A stretch of 64,000 nucleotides of DNA from Anarhynchus alexandrinus (taxonomy: Eukaryota; Chordata; Aves; Charadriiformes; Charadriidae), in NCBI GenBank assembly GCA_008711295.1, contig VUYV01000015.1:4875157-4939156 (forward strand), given 5' to 3'. Of this stretch, positions 1 to 19,099 are shown one piece after another. The first letter of the stretch is position 1, and every line of letters starts with the position of its first letter. The translations under genes were made by a program, and so were the position numbers. The notes under the pieces are model-generated. The model did no database searches. It worked only from the letters and a program-made list of their open reading frames with translations, and was not told the DNA's origin.

Positions 1-2470
1 TAACCTTTTATCTTAGTATTAAAAGATTTCAAATAATCAGGTTTATTAACTTCATAAATTTATTATTTGTTGACATAAATAATAATATGCACTTCACCTA
101 ATTTCCAGTGTTAAATATACAACCGAATTCATTTGTCCAAAGCAGGCTTGTTCTTCATTTGTTCCAATTGTAGTTAAGTCCTCAAGGAGAACATAAGTCA
201 GGTGTCTTTGCAGAATGCTCTAAAACTGCAATACTGCCTCAAGCTGGTCAGTCAGTCTTTACTGGTGTAGCAGCTTCAGGCAAGCACCAAGGGAAGCCTT
301 CTGTCCGTATTCTGTAATATGGTATGCTGGCTTAATTGATAGTGGAGGAGCTGCACAAATGAAAATGAGTTAAGTCTGTGTTTAATACATGGATTTGAAA
401 AATATTAAATATTTAATGTATTTAAATGAAAGCTTTTGACATAGATTGTTAAGTCAGCCTAAAAATCTGCTGAACTTTGAAGTACAGCTAGGGAAGCTAT
501 AATGTTAATGCAGGATGGCCTCAAATTATACTTTCTTTTATACTTCATTCCTAAAAATGAGTAAGTAAACTACTTGATATCTAATTAATTTATATGAACA
601 TATATCAGGCAGCTATTAAAATGTTTTTGAATGTTTTAGGTGAATATTTGTTACCAATTTCAATTATTAATTACCACCTCTTACCTCCTGTCTCCAAAGC
701 GAAGTAAAAAAAGAATTAATTACTGCCACAAGAGTTATTGTTTTATTCAAAATGTTATCTCTTGACTCTTCAAGGAGACAGGTTTGAATAAGTGAACAGA
801 AAACAGACCCCCCAAACTTTTTAATTAAACATTTTTTGCAACTTAATGGTGGGGGGTGTATATATATCAAAGTGCCTCCTTCAAAAACTTAGTGTGCAAA
901 AATGAGCTTTAGAAGTAACTTCTGTAACAGCTTGAAAAAACTATTGAAGGAATGGGGCGCATTAAGCACAATTAGGTGTGCAAAATGTAATCGTTGTGCC
1001 ATTTATCAGCTGGCAAATACTTAGCCTGCTTATTAAGCATCCTTGTGATCTCTCAGAAAATTGACTGTGATGGAGTTTGTTTCTTGGGTTGAAGAAGAGT
1101 GCTTATGACAGATCACAAGCAGACTTTTCTAATGATAGAACATTATTATTCAATGAAATGGTCAAAGAGGGGTGACTAATTGGAAAATACTGTCTGTTCC
1201 ATTTGTTTTGAAGAGTGCTGAGCACCTAAGCTTATGAAAATATTAACATGAATACAGATGCTGCAGGTTAAAATACCCCTTGGCAAACAAATCTATGTCT
1301 ATAATGCTGTTCAGTTCCCTCATTCTGAAGCAAGACTGTGTATGTTCTGTGCTTTGTGTCACTGTCTAGATGACAATCATACTAATAATTTTCTTGTTTA
1401 TAAGAAGGTTTAAAAGTTTTGTCACCTTTTGGTACTTCTTAATTTACTTCATGGTTCCTCATTACTGCAGAGTTCAGGAAGATGTTTTTTCTCTGTCCTA
1501 AGGAAATCACTTAGCAGTTTTCATTATTTTTTTTTACTTTCTTATATAAATATTTCTTGGCATACTGCAATTCTTACCATCGTTTTGTAATGCATCTCCG
1601 GTATGCCCCAAGTCATTGTTTAAATTATGCATTTCAAACTGAAAATTTGTTTGCAGAACACTTTCAAACTCTTCTTTTGCTTTATATGGTCAATATTTTC
1701 CACTTAAGTGAATCAAGAATGTTTCTAGAAACTGTTCCTAAGACTTATGACTTCTACTATTTTGATTTCTGTTGACAACATTTTTGTTTGCGTATTTATA
1801 TAAAATATTTAATCTTCAGATAATCTGAATGTTTTAGTAAGATTTTTTGAAGTTGCTGGTGTTTCAGTTGTTGTATCTCACATAGGCTTCAGTACTATTG
1901 AAAGGGAATACAGTGAACGCTCCCCAGTAAAGGTCTGAGCAATATTATAAACGGTATGGCTGCACACAAACTCTTCACAGGAAGGGATGTTGCCTTGTGA
2001 ATTTGAAGCAAGAGATGTGTATAGGTTTTTTGTCAAGTTAATGCCGCAGAAACATTTCAAAGGTAGAAACATTTTAAACGAGAAGGGAAAAGTAGTGATC
2101 AAATGATGTAACGGTTGCATTGTAGTACTTCATTGTACTTCAGCACATTTGAAATACAGTTTCAGATATGGAATTGTAGTGATGTTTCTTCAGTATAGTT
2201 GAAAACTGTTGAAAAATTTTAACCTTACCCAAACAACTCTTAAAGAATTTTGAAACAGCTTCAGTATTTAGTTCAGAAGGTATCTCTTAGGATCACAAGA
2301 CTTCCCTTTGGTAAATTTAACGTACAACTAAAGTAACATATTTGATTCCAGAGCAACCAAATGGGATACCAAAAGCAATGCAATATGTGTACTAATATCT
2401 TAATTGGCTAACGAATTCTAAAGAAGGCATACAGAATTAATAATATCTTTTATATAACTATGCATTTAAT
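1..2470 (+). other. PIK3C3: PIK3C3 intron, upstream part: no feature seen
   Basis: AT-rich sequence left of the first visible exon. I looked for the preceding PIK3C3 exon (catalytic loop, HLDN-type residues) on the + strand and did not find it. Short open frames here show no family resemblance. I see no clear repeat in this part. Confidence 0.6.
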
Positions 2471-3124
2471 ATCACAGAATCATACACTGGTTTTGGTTGG
2501 AAGGGACCTTAAAGATCATCTCGTTCTAAGCCCCCTGCCATGGGGGGCAGGGACATGTCCCCCAGGGACATCTCCCACTAGACCAGGGTGCTCAAAGCCC
2601 TGTCAAACCTGGCCTTGAACACCTCCAGGGATGGGGCCTCCACTAATTCCCTGGGCAACTTGTTCCAGTGCCTCACCGCCATCATAGTGAAAAATTTCTT
2701 CCTCATTATCTATTCTAAATTTCCCCTCTTCAGTTTGAAGCCATTACCCCTCATCCTGTCACTACATGCTTTTGTAAGAAGTCCCTCCCCAGCTTCCTTG
2801 TAGGCCCCTTTTAGGTACTGAAAGGATGCTATAAGGTCTCCCTGGAGCCCTCCCTTGTCCAGGCTGAACAATACCAACTCTCTCAGCCTGTCTTCATTGG
2901 AGAGGTGCTCCAGCCCTCTGATCATCTTCTTGGCCCTCCTGTGGACCCGCTCCAACAGGTCCATGTCCTTCTTATGCTGGGTGCTCCAAAGGTGGTCGCA
3001 GTACTCCAGGTGGGGTCTCATGAGAGCAGAGTAGAGGGGCGGAATCACCTCCCTCAACCTGCTGGCCACACGTCTTCTGATGCAGCCGAGGATACGGTTG
3101 GCCTTCTGGGCTGCGAGTGCACAT
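2471..3124 (-). mobile_element. CR1 LINE, 5'-truncated, antisense in a PIK3C3 intron
   Basis: Read on the minus strand, this is the C-terminal end of CR1 ORF2 plus its 3'UTR. The frame at 3069-2710 gives a stretch like YSALMRPHLEYCDHLWS, then a LLERVHRRAKKMIRGLEHL block, which is typical of CR1 downstream of the reverse transcriptase core. The 3' tail (ATGATTCTGTGAT on the minus strand) lies at the left edge. The 5' truncation falls at about 3124, just upstream of the CAGCCCAGAAGGCCAACCG motif. It is the copy most like the one at 42759-43288. Frameshifts and stops make it inactive. No target-site duplication was evident. Confidence 0.93.
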
Positions 3125-9157
<6,033 letters not shown>

Positions 9158-9248
9158 GTATTCCAACTTGATCTTGAACTTATTTTCCCTCATGGTGGAT
9201 GCCAACATTCCAGATATTGCTCTTGAACCTGACAAGACTGTAAAAAAG
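9158..9248 (+). CDS. PIK3C3: PIK3C3 exon: kinase C-lobe helices
   Basis: This 91-nt exon starts with the last base of the Arg codon split from the previous exon, then encodes 30 codons from [20 protein letters not shown] to LEPDKTVKK. It is flanked by TTAG and GTAACT. The phase fits both neighbours. The sequence belongs to the helical C-lobe of the VPS34 kinase domain, after the activation loop. The reading frame stays open past the donor to 9368, but that extension matches nothing known and the donor is strong, so the exon end is set at 9248. No disruption is seen. Confidence 0.97.
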
Positions 9249-10689
9249 GTAACTGGAAAGCTTTCCTTGTCTTTCAATAACCCAAGTCATTATGTCATGA
9301 AATTTTCAGTCACTTGTGGTCACATATTTGAAGCTGGTGACCTGAAAATACTTGTTCCTGGTTTATGAGTTTTGATAAATATCTAGAATCTTTGAAGTTA
9401 AAGACAGGGGAATATACTTCTGAGATCACATAGCGCATGTGCCCATAAATATAGAATTGATCTTTATTATACATGCAGGAGTGCACAGTCTGCTCTAGCA
9501 CTCTGTTCCAAGTGGTATTTTAGCATTCTGCTGAGAACACTGATCCTACCTTGTGAAACTTTCAATAAGTGAAGCAATCAACACCGACTGTATCATGAAA
9601 GATTGTTCCATCTAATCTAGAATCCTGTAAGCCATGGGTGGTTTTATAAAAACAGTCTGCTGGTGGATATAAAACCAGTCTGCTGAAGTAGATATACTAG
9701 TTGACATTAAAAATACTGGATAAATGTTCATCTAGATTTCATTACGCTTACGTTTTAGGGAAATGTTGGCTTTTTTATAACCTGATTGATAGTGAAGGGC
9801 TGTCTATTTTAGTTCCACAAAAGACTCTGTGGAGCCTGTGTATCCAATGGAAATCAGTTCAGTGTAATTTTTATTCGAGCAGTGAATTTTCTCTAAAATA
9901 GGCTGGTCTTCAGTGTTTTCAATAAGCTATGAAAATGGAGATTGAGAGTCTTTGAAGTAATATTTCATGTTCTGATACAATTCCCTTAAAGAAAACTAAA
10001 TTCTGACTCCAACCAAATCTTTCCTTTTCCCTGCAAGAATTTGAACATTCTGTTGAGAGCTTCTTGGTTTCGAATTGATACGAAGTTTTCATGTAGCTAT
10101 TCAGTTTCATTTCCAGGAAGGCTGTGCTAGCCATAAGTGATGTATTTTGTGGTAAAGATGACAGCCCTCCCTCCACTTGGATGTTTTCCTGAGAAACTGA
10201 CAGCTAATTCTTTTTCCATGTCAATATTTGAACCTCTTCTCTGTCCCTAAATGCCCTGCAAAGATGGAACAGGTTACTCAGGTAGAACGTGGGACATAGA
10301 GGCTTAAAGTAGAAAACCGAAATGGTTCACTGTCTGCCAAGTTGTAGACGGTGGAAGTAACTACATTTTTGTAGAGAGACCTTCTTTTGAAGGAAGAGAC
10401 CTTCCTAACAGTACGCCTGCAACACATGCCTATGATTTTCATCTTTATAAAGATGACATGTTCTGCTCTGGCTACCTATTGGAAAAATGGGGAGAAGTAC
10501 CTTTTTTTTTTCCTTCAGTGATAGAGCGGGGAGAAACCCTTTTAGATTGCAAAGTCTGCAAATTGATGCACAATAAATCCTGGGAGAAATCGAAGTATGT
10601 ATCTACAAGTACTGTAGGGACTATTTGTGGAAAGTTTGTTGTTGACTGAAATAGTCATCAAGAGATCAAACCGACGGTTTCATTGAATT

Positions 10690-10870
10690 CCGGAAGGGCT
10701 GGTTCTTTCATGTTTGCAGCAGTAAGTTTGGGACTTGCTATGTACTTTAACCTTGCTCATCTCTCTCCAGAGTTCACTGTCGCTTGACATCATACTGTTC
10801 ATTCTTGCCTTGATTGCTCTCTTCTGAACTCTGACATTTTTTATCCAGCGGAGTCTCCCAGTGTTCACTG
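10690..10870 (-). repeat. Possible ancient CR1-like fragment
   Basis: On the minus strand the short stretch GTTCAGAAGAGAGCAATCAA, preceded by TGGATAAA, resembles the CR1 block that encodes VQRRAxK downstream of the reverse transcriptase. The flanking sequence is too diverged to follow further. This could be a chance match; only a profile search could settle it. Confidence 0.3.
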
Positions 10871-11632
10871 CCAATTAACATGCAATATCCTTGTTCCTTA
10901 TTAGTATTTTGGCATCATATTTTATGTTGGTAAACCCTGTAGAAGCGTTGTCCAAGGGTATATTGTTTTGTGTAATTAATGATAAGAGGATGTTAGGTTC
11001 TGTAAAATATTTGTAAAGGATTGTTTTAGTGTATCACCATTTGAGCATTTCAGACACTCCTAAAACTCTATTACTCTATATAAATTTCCCATATAATTTT
11101 CTTGAAATCACAAATCAAGATACAGTACTGAAAGCGAACAAGTCTTTTCTACAACTGCTAAGTATGTTACAGTTCACTGATGTTCAGTAGTTAAAAATCA
11201 AGATTATGTAAAGCATAATTGTATTGTATCCAGTTGGAGATCATGGAAGGAAGCAAAATCTAAAAGGAAGTTCTAAGACCTGTGAATTATATCAATGTGG
11301 TTATTTTTAAATTCCCTTATGAAGTACAAATAATAGCACCGCCTTTACATAGAGAGAACATAAGTTTATTTGCTGTATGACACGTCACTATTATATCAAA
11401 TGCATCAGTTACTGGGATACCGAGCTTTGACAATGCTGCAGCTTGGTGAACTGTGACTTTTGCCCTCATGGTAGGTTCAAGTCTGTCTATTCACAGAGGC
11501 TTTAAAATGTGAAAAGATCTAGAACTGAACCGGTAAGGCAAGTATTTCTGATAAGGAATGCAAATCACACTCACATTTTCAGATTTTTTGAGAGGAAGAT
11601 ATCTTACTTTCCCAAGTTCTGTAGGGCAATCA

Positions 11633-14295
11633 AGGAGAGGTGGGGGTGTGGCCCTGTATGTCCAGGGACCATTATGAATGTTTTGAATTAAATGATGGCG
11701 ATAATGGGGTTGAGTGTTTATGGGTAAGAATCAGGGGGAGGGCTAACAAGGCAGATGTTGTAGCAGGAGTCTGTTATAGACCGCCCACCCAGGATGAGGA
11801 GGCAGATGAAATATTCTGCTAACGGCTAGGAGAAATCTCAACATCGCGAGCTCTTGTCCTCGTGGGGGACTGCAATATGCCGGATATCTGCTGGGAATAC
11901 AATACAGCAGGGAGGAAACAGTCTAGAAGGTTCCGGGAATGTACTGGGGATAACTTCCTGACACAGCTGGTGAGAGAGCCAACTAGGGAAGGTGCCCTGC
12001 TGGACCTGCTGTTTGTAAACAGGGAAGGGCTTGTGGGGGATGTGACGGTAGGAGGCTGTCTTGGGAACAGTGATCATGAAATGATAGAGTTTTGGATTCT
12101 GGGAGAAGCAGGGAGGGGGGTCAGCAGAACTGCTACCTTGGACTTCCAGAGGGCGGACTTCGGGCTTTTCAGGAGCCTGGTTGACAAAGTCCCCTGGGAG
12201 GCAGTCCTCCAGGGCAAAGGAGCCCAGGAAGCCTGGATGTTTTTCAAGAAGGAAGTCTTAAAGGCACAGGAGCAGGCTGTCCCCGTGTGCCGAAAGACAA
12301 GCTGTCGGGGGAGAAAGACCAGCCTGGCTGAACAGGGAGCTAGGGTTGCAACTCAGGGAGAAAAAGAGGATTTGTGGCCTTTGGAAGGAAGGGCAGGCCA
12401 CTCAAGAGGACTACAAAGAGGTACTGAGGCTACGTAGGTAAAAAATTAGGAGGGCCAAAGCCCAGCTAGAAATGAACCTGGCTTCTGTTGTCAAGGTCAA
12501 CAAAAAAAGTTTCTATAAATATATTAGTAATAAAAAGAGGACTAAGGATAATCTCTGTTCTCTAGTAGACGGGGCCGTTAACATAGTGATGGATGAGGAA
12601 AAGGCTGAGGTACTTAATGCTGTCTTTGTCTCAGTCATCAGCAGTAGGACCAGTTGTTCCCTGAGTACCCAGACCCCTGAGCTAGAAGACAGGGATGGGG
12701 ACCAGAATGAAGGTCCTGTAATCCAAAGGGAAATGGTGAGGGACCTGCTTCAGCACCTGGAGGTGCACAAATATATGGGGACGGTTGGAATTCACCCAAG
12801 GGTACTGAGAGAGCTGGCAGGAGTGATCACCGGGCCACTTTGCATCATCTATGAGCAGTCCTGGATAACCGGGGAGGTCCCAGCTGACTGGAGGTTGGCA
12901 AATGTGACACCCATCCACAAGAAGAGCCAGAAGGAGGATCCAGGGAACTACAGGCCAGTCAGTCTGACCTTGGTGCCTGGGAAGGTCATGGAACAGATCA
13001 TCCTCAGTGCCATTACAAGTCACATGCAGGAGAACAGGGTGATCAGGCCCATGGGTTTGTGAAAGGCAGGTCATGCCTGACAAACCTGATCGCCTTCTGT
13101 GATAAGGTGACCCACTTAGTGGATGAGGGAAGAGCTGTGGATGTTATCTACCTGGATTTCTGCAAAGCTTTTAACACTGTCTCCCACAGCATTCTCCTGG
13201 AGAAACTGGCTGCTCGTGGCCTGGACTTGTGTACTCTTCGCTGGATAAAAAACTGGCTGGATGGCCGTGCCCAGAGAGTGGTGGTGAATGGAGTTACATC
13301 CAGTTGGTGTCTGGTCACAAGTGGAGTCCCCCAGGACTCGGTGCTGGGGCCAGTTCTCTTTAATATCTTTATCAATGACCTGGATGAGGGGATCGAATGC
13401 ACCCTCAGTAAGTTTGCAGATGACACTAAGCTAGGCAGGCGTGTTGACCTGCTTGAGGGTAGGATGGATCTACAGAGGGATCTGGACAGGCTGGACCGAT
13501 GGGCCGAGGCCAGTGGTATGAGGTTGAACAAGGCCAAGTGCCAGGTCCTGCACTTGGGTCACAACAACCCCATGCAGCGCTACAGGCTTGGGGCGGAGTG
13601 GCTGGAAAACTGCCCAGCAGAAAAGGTCCCAGGGGTGTTGGTGGACAGCCAGCTGAATATGAGCCAACAGTGTGCCCAGGTGGCCAAGAAGGCCAACGGC
13701 ATCCTAGCCTGTATCAGGAATAGTGTGGTGAATGGGACTAGGGAAGTGATCATCCCCCTGTACGCGGCACTGGTGAGGCCCCACCTTGAGTACTGTGTTC
13801 AGTTTTGGGCCCCTCACTATGAGAAGGACATTGAGGTGTTGGGGCGTGTCCAGAGAAGGGCTACCAAGCTGGTGAGGGGTCTGGAGGACAAACCTTATGA
13901 GGAACGACTGAGGGAACTGGGGTTGTTTATCCTGGAGAAGAGGAGGCTGAGGGGAGACCTTATCACCCTCTACAAGTACCTGAAAGGAGGTTGTGGAGAG
14001 GTGGGGGTTGACCTCTTCTCCCTGGTGACAAGTGAAAGGACGAGAGGAACTGGGTTCAAGTTATGTGAGGGGAGGTTTAGATTGGATCTTAGGAAACATT
14101 TTTTCACTGAAAGGGTTATTAAACATCGGAATAGGCTGCCCAGGGAGGTGGTGGATTTGCCATCCCTGGAGGTGTTTAAAAAAAACGGTAGATGTGGTAC
14201 TTAGGGACATGGTTTAGATGTGGTTTTGTCAGGGTAGGTTGATGGTTGGACTTGATCTTAAAGGTCCCTTCCAACCTCAGCAATTCTATGATTCT
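11633..14295 (+). mobile_element. CR1 LINE, 2.7 kb, endonuclease part plus reverse transcriptase, defective
   Basis: This is the longest CR1 copy in the window. In order it holds the C-terminal half of the endonuclease (GVCYRPP near 11770; a DCNMPDICWEYNTAG block near 11868), a linker (NLASVVKxNKKSFYKYISNK near 12475), the reverse transcriptase, and a 3'UTR ending in TTCTATGATTCT. It is 5'-truncated: the ORF1 region and the start of ORF2 are missing. Four lesions are visible. They are an in-frame stop at about 11820, a frameshift near 12310, a stop near 12438, and a 7-nt deletion near 13050 relative to the copy at 55.4 kb. It lies in the PIK3C3 sense direction. Its closest relative here is the inverted copy at 55402-56792. 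Confidence 0.95.
13059..14204 (+). pseudogene. CR1 ORF2 reverse transcriptase remnant (381 codons open)
   Basis: A long open frame inside the CR1 at 11.6-14.3 kb. It reads [16 protein letters not shown], then motif A (YLDFCKAF, with the catalytic Asp after YL), motif B ([11 protein letters not shown]) and motif C (FADD at 13413-13424, the CR1 form of the YxDD box). It continues through the [13 protein letters not shown] block to the ORF2 end. The glycine normally after PQ in motif B is Asp here, while the copy at 55.5 kb keeps PQG. The first methionine is not a true start: the frame is cut off from the upstream ORF2 part by a 7-nt deletion at about 13050. In an intact element this enzyme copies CR1 RNA at the target site; this copy should be inactive. 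Confidence 0.9.
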
Positions 14296-17200
14296 AAGTT
14301 CATTTACAGTGTGCTTGTTCCTTTAAAAAACAAAACCCATACAGTGAGGTATTATCAGCAAAATAATGAAATTGTTCATCTTGTTCATAAATATTTTCTT
14401 TGTAATTCATAGACTTTTCGGATCTCCCCCAAGTGTTGTTATTTTATTTAAACTCTATTTTTTTCTGATAGCTCAGCCGTTTTTAACTCCTTTTAACTGT
14501 TCAGGTTTGGTCCTTTTGGTTCAAAAATTGTCCTCTGAATATACTGCTGGAATTTGTGCAAAAATAATACATCATAATAAGATCTCTAGAGAGTTGGTGA
14601 ACAGAGGACCCTTCCATAAAGCAGTTGCTGACATTATTGTCTACTGGATGCATACAACTGTGTTAAAAGCTCCTATGACAGTAATTGTTTTCTTTAGTTC
14701 CCAATTTTTGGTTTCACTTTTTTCTTTTAAAAAAAAAGCAAATCAGCTGTAAATGGGCTAGGATCAGAATCATCTTAACCCATTATAGAGTGGTGAATAG
14801 GTCATTGTTTTTTTAAATAATGTGTTAGAAAACTCGGATATTAAATACCCATTAGCCTGTCTTAAATCAGTTATGAGCTTTGTTAGTACTAATAAAAAAA
14901 GGAACAAGGTGTCTTGTGTCTCTTGGGCTCTGTGGCAAGTTTGTTCAGTCATTTAACAAGATAATACTGTACCTTGTTCTAGGAAAATTGAATAAATGCT
15001 TTCAGCATCTCAATTGATTTTTATTTTTTTTTTCTTAAAGCTTTAAACAAAAAATCCATATATATTTCAACAGACTCAAATTAGCTAAAGATCCATTTTG
15101 GACTGACCTGTAAAATTAGATTACCTTTGATGTGTGACTCCAGTCAATAGCCATTTCAACTGTGATATCACTTTCATGGAAGACAAAGGTGGAGATTTAC
15201 AAATGTATCTTTATCTAAGAAGGTATCCTGCTTAATAGCGTAGGTATAAGTTCATACCCAGCATTTTCCTTATTTGTGTTGTAGTAATACTCATTTTGTG
15301 TTTTGTAGAGCCCTCATTTTTCCTTTAGGGAGCTGGTAAGCCAGTGAGGCTTTGGTCTCAGAGGCAGCTGAAGTCAAGTCAGGTCAAGGTAACAAGATAA
15401 AGGTAACCTTATCTAAACTTGATCATAAATCAGAATACTAGTTTTTGATTAAACTACAATGAAATTGGTATAGTAAAAAAAAATAAATCCTGTTTTTAAA
15501 GAAAGGAATGCTTACTGAAGGGAGTGTTATGCTTCAATTATTTTGGCGAACAATTCGTTTGGCATAGAGATCCTTGATACTGGAATTTTTCAGTAGGTGC
15601 AGCTATACTGCTGTTACCGAGTAGGCATGAATTATTCTAAAGATTACTTCTAAAGAAAGATTTTTCTTGTATGGTCACAGTTTTGATCCCACATTACGAT
15701 GTTAGGTGGTAGCTCAGGTACCAGTTGAATCTTTAGCTTCCCGAAGTGACGTCCTCCTCATTTCTCATAGTCACGGAGGTGGTCTATGTTGCAGGAATAC
15801 CTGCTTGCTGGTGAAGAATACAGTAAGATGTAGAAACATGCTAGTGAGTGAAGCCACCTCTGAAATATTATTGGTGTTCCCTTTTTCTAAACTTTCAGGG
15901 AGTAATCTACTGAGTTTTTAGAGCCAAAATGAGGGTTTAATTTTTCTAACATATACGTATGCTAGATAAAAATAAAATTTGCATATACCACACAATAATG
16001 AAGGCTAGAGTAAAATAAATTGAAAAAGAATAAATAAACCTACTGTCATTTTTGTATGACTTGCTTTCTTGTGCTCTCTTTTGTCTCTTCCTGTGATACA
16101 TATGTGTATTATAGCAGGGTGCACCCTAGTTAGGCTGAGAAGATGGTTGGAAGTCAGCAATCCTTGGACTTTCTTATGTTCAGACAAATCATGAAAGAAA
16201 GTAAGATCATAAAAGAAAGTATTATGTGGAATATGTTCTCTTCAGTGAGGTATTGGATGATTTGAATTGGTTTTGGTTTTTTTTTTAAGGCATTTCAGAC
16301 TGGTATGTTAAATGAGACTTCTTAGGAAAATCTGAGTGCGGAAAGCACTCTTAAGGAATATCATTACTAACCTCAGGAATGAAAGGGAAGGCAGGATCTT
16401 TATAGTTGGAGACTGTTTTTTCCAAAATATCTGCTTTCCAGTAACAACATGACATTGCAAGCAACTAACTGGCAGAATGTAATTGTATAATCAAGCTTAA
16501 AATCTCACTGAAAGCATATTCTCTGGGTGTTGTTTCTGTCCGATGGTTGTGAAACATCATGGGAGAAATATGTATGGAGTCAAGGCAAAATTGAAACAGC
16601 AGCTTGTGTCACGTACAACTTGCTGTAAAATAAGTATAGATTACACCTGTTTGACAGGGTTTATGGCACAGGATGGTGTAAGCAGAGCTGGGCGCTCTGT
16701 TCCTGTCATCTGTGAAGGTACTTTCGCATTCTTCTTGTTCAAGAGAGAACAAGCTCTACACAAACTGATTTTACTTACTGGAGAAAGATGACAATGTGGA
16801 TATTTTCTTCCTGTTAGCTTGAAAAGAACCAGAAATTCCCGATGACTTCAACTGGAGATGCAGATTTAGAGCATATCAAAATTTGACAGTACCTTCTTAC
16901 TTGCTTTGCATAGTATTTGTTTTCAGAAATTAAATCAGTGCTGACCTTAATGACACATTCTCACACCTAAAATTGGACTGAAAACGAGTTAGTCAGCATT
17001 GGCCTGAAAGCAAAAAAAGTTCTGTTTGAAGTTTGACAACTCTTCTTTGAGAATGTATGGAAAATTGGTTTTCAACCAGCTATCCACTTTCAGCAAGTAT
17101 ACCCAACATCACTAGATAAATTGGCTAGTACCTCTCAATTGTAAGAAAACCTTGTTTTAGTGACTCACTTCCCTCACTCCAGTTTCAATCACTACTTCTT

Positions 17201-19087
17201 CCCGTAGAAGAACCCAGAAAGTGGTGACTACCAACTACACAAAATTGTCCCCATCCTCAAAACCATAGGAACCTGCTTCAAATTCTTGGTGTTTTGTTTA
17301 GTATTAAAACGTTTGTCAATTTTTGACCAAGAAAAGGTAGCTGCAGAGCCTGGAATGAGTTGTCATTTTGATCCTTTCATCTCCTTTTTTCCTCTCCATA
17401 CTATTTATAAAGAAAACTTTCAGTCTAGGGTGTCTCACCTTATGGTTCATGACACCATCTCCTGCTGCCATCCTCTGATTTAGGCTTTTCTGAAAACACG
17501 CTTTGGCTCAAAAAATGTCACAAAATTAAATTAAATCTAAGAGTAGTGGAAGATTCTCCTTAGTTTGCCTCTCCCTTTCTGCAGTCTCTGAGGTAATTGC
17601 CTTTAAATTTTCCACTCTTTGCTTATTTTTTCCCACTGCTCAGTTTTCAGGGAAAGGGCTGGGCTGAAATCTCTTTATGTTGACTTGTCAGTGCATAACT
17701 GATAATAAAATGAAGATTTCCCCCCCACACCTTTTTTTCCTGCCAGTGCTACTTGCTTTTTCATTTCCAGTACAGCTGCAACACTAATTGCTAATTGTTG
17801 GGCTTTTTAAAATTAGCCAGTGCTATAAATTTAAGCAGTAATGACTAAAATCTGGAGTCAATTATATAGCCAGTTTTGCGTAAGGAAGAGGTAGACCATC
17901 ACTCTTCAGATGTAGCTAATATATTCAGCATTGTCACTTCCTAACAAAAAAAGCTTTTGATTTTTCTACAGGAAAGCCAGATGGTTTCTATCTGTCCTTC
18001 ATAGCAAATTTTGACCTTTAAAGTAGAAAACATCAGGGACCAGTGATTCATTGGCGCACAAAGAACTCGGCAGGCATTAAAGGACAGTGTCCTAATTGAC
18101 TGAGCTGTGTTTCAGATGCCCATTGATTAAAGAAGGTGCTGCAAAGATACTGCAACTGTTTCATTTACAGGCGAGGTTATTGTGAACATAGACGGCACAA
18201 ATACCTGGCTTACTGCAAGCAGTAGGTAACTGCTATTTGTGAAAGTAGCACCATTCAGTTTTGATAGCGCCTTTGGGTATACACAGGAAAGGCTAAAATC
18301 ACACCATTCAGGAGAGTGGGGAATTTTCTTCCTATAGAGTGTAACACTGAGAGCACCCTGTGTGTTTCCAAGTCTATGCAAACACTGACTAAGTGATAAG
18401 AAAATGAGGAGTATAATTGTTTGGAAACTACCAAGAAGAGAGAGCAGATGTGTTTTGTTCTTTTTACATGAAACTTATCAAGGTGAAATGATTTTTGTTC
18501 TGCAGGTATAAAAGCTGAAGCAGAGATACGATGTGACTTGAGGTGCAGGGAGTTTCTGAGCTAGCTTGTTTATACGCCTGAGCCAGTTTTGCCAGTTTCT
18601 TCATCAGGGTTGTAGTGAAATTCCCTGTGCTCTTTTCCCCTCCTCTGTCCTCTGCAGGAGTCAGTCAGTGGATAATTGGGAGTTGAGTTCACAACTTAGT
18701 GAAATGGAAAGGACTTTAAATTTGTTGCTTGACGTACCTTTTTAGGCAGTGGATATCTGTCCCTTTTCACCTGACTGAAAATATAAGTATTTGTTAAAAA
18801 GTAGAGCTAGGAAACATTTCTGAGATTTATTAATGCCAAGAGGAAATTGTCTTTTGCAGGAGAAAAAAACCTCAAGTTTTACTTGGTTAGAGTCTGTTTG
18901 TTTCAGTATTTATATTTGCTTGCTGCTCTAGGGAGGTTTATTCTTTGTAAAAGTGTCACATTGACGTGGAGCTTATTTTGCCTAGGCAGACATTCATCTT
19001 TCTGTCCATTTGGGTAATGATGCTGCAGCTGCACACCCAGCTTTTCTGTTTCTAGGCTGTTGATTTTGCATGTATATTAATTCATTT
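14296..19087 (+). other. PIK3C3: PIK3C3 intron segment: nothing recognised
   Basis: AT-rich non-coding sequence. The longest open frame (14366-14752 plus, 128 codons) is hydrophobic and T-rich and has no recognisable family signature. I see no RNA gene or repeat family. Confidence 0.6.
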
Positions 19088-19099
19088 NNNNNNNNNNNN
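19088..19099. other. Assembly gap of 12 N
   Basis: Twelve Ns in the PIK3C3 intron. The flanks are ordinary AT-rich sequence. Frames drawn across it are meaningless. Confidence 0.99.

Noticed and set aside
9249..9368. Reading-through extension of the PIK3C3 exon
   Set aside because: The donor GTAACT at 9249 is good and the next exon continues the known protein in phase, so the open extension is intronic.
14366..14752. 128-codon hydrophobic frame right after the CR1
   Set aside because: It is T-rich intron sequence that yields Phe, Leu and Ile by chance; there is no membrane-protein family match and no splice sites.
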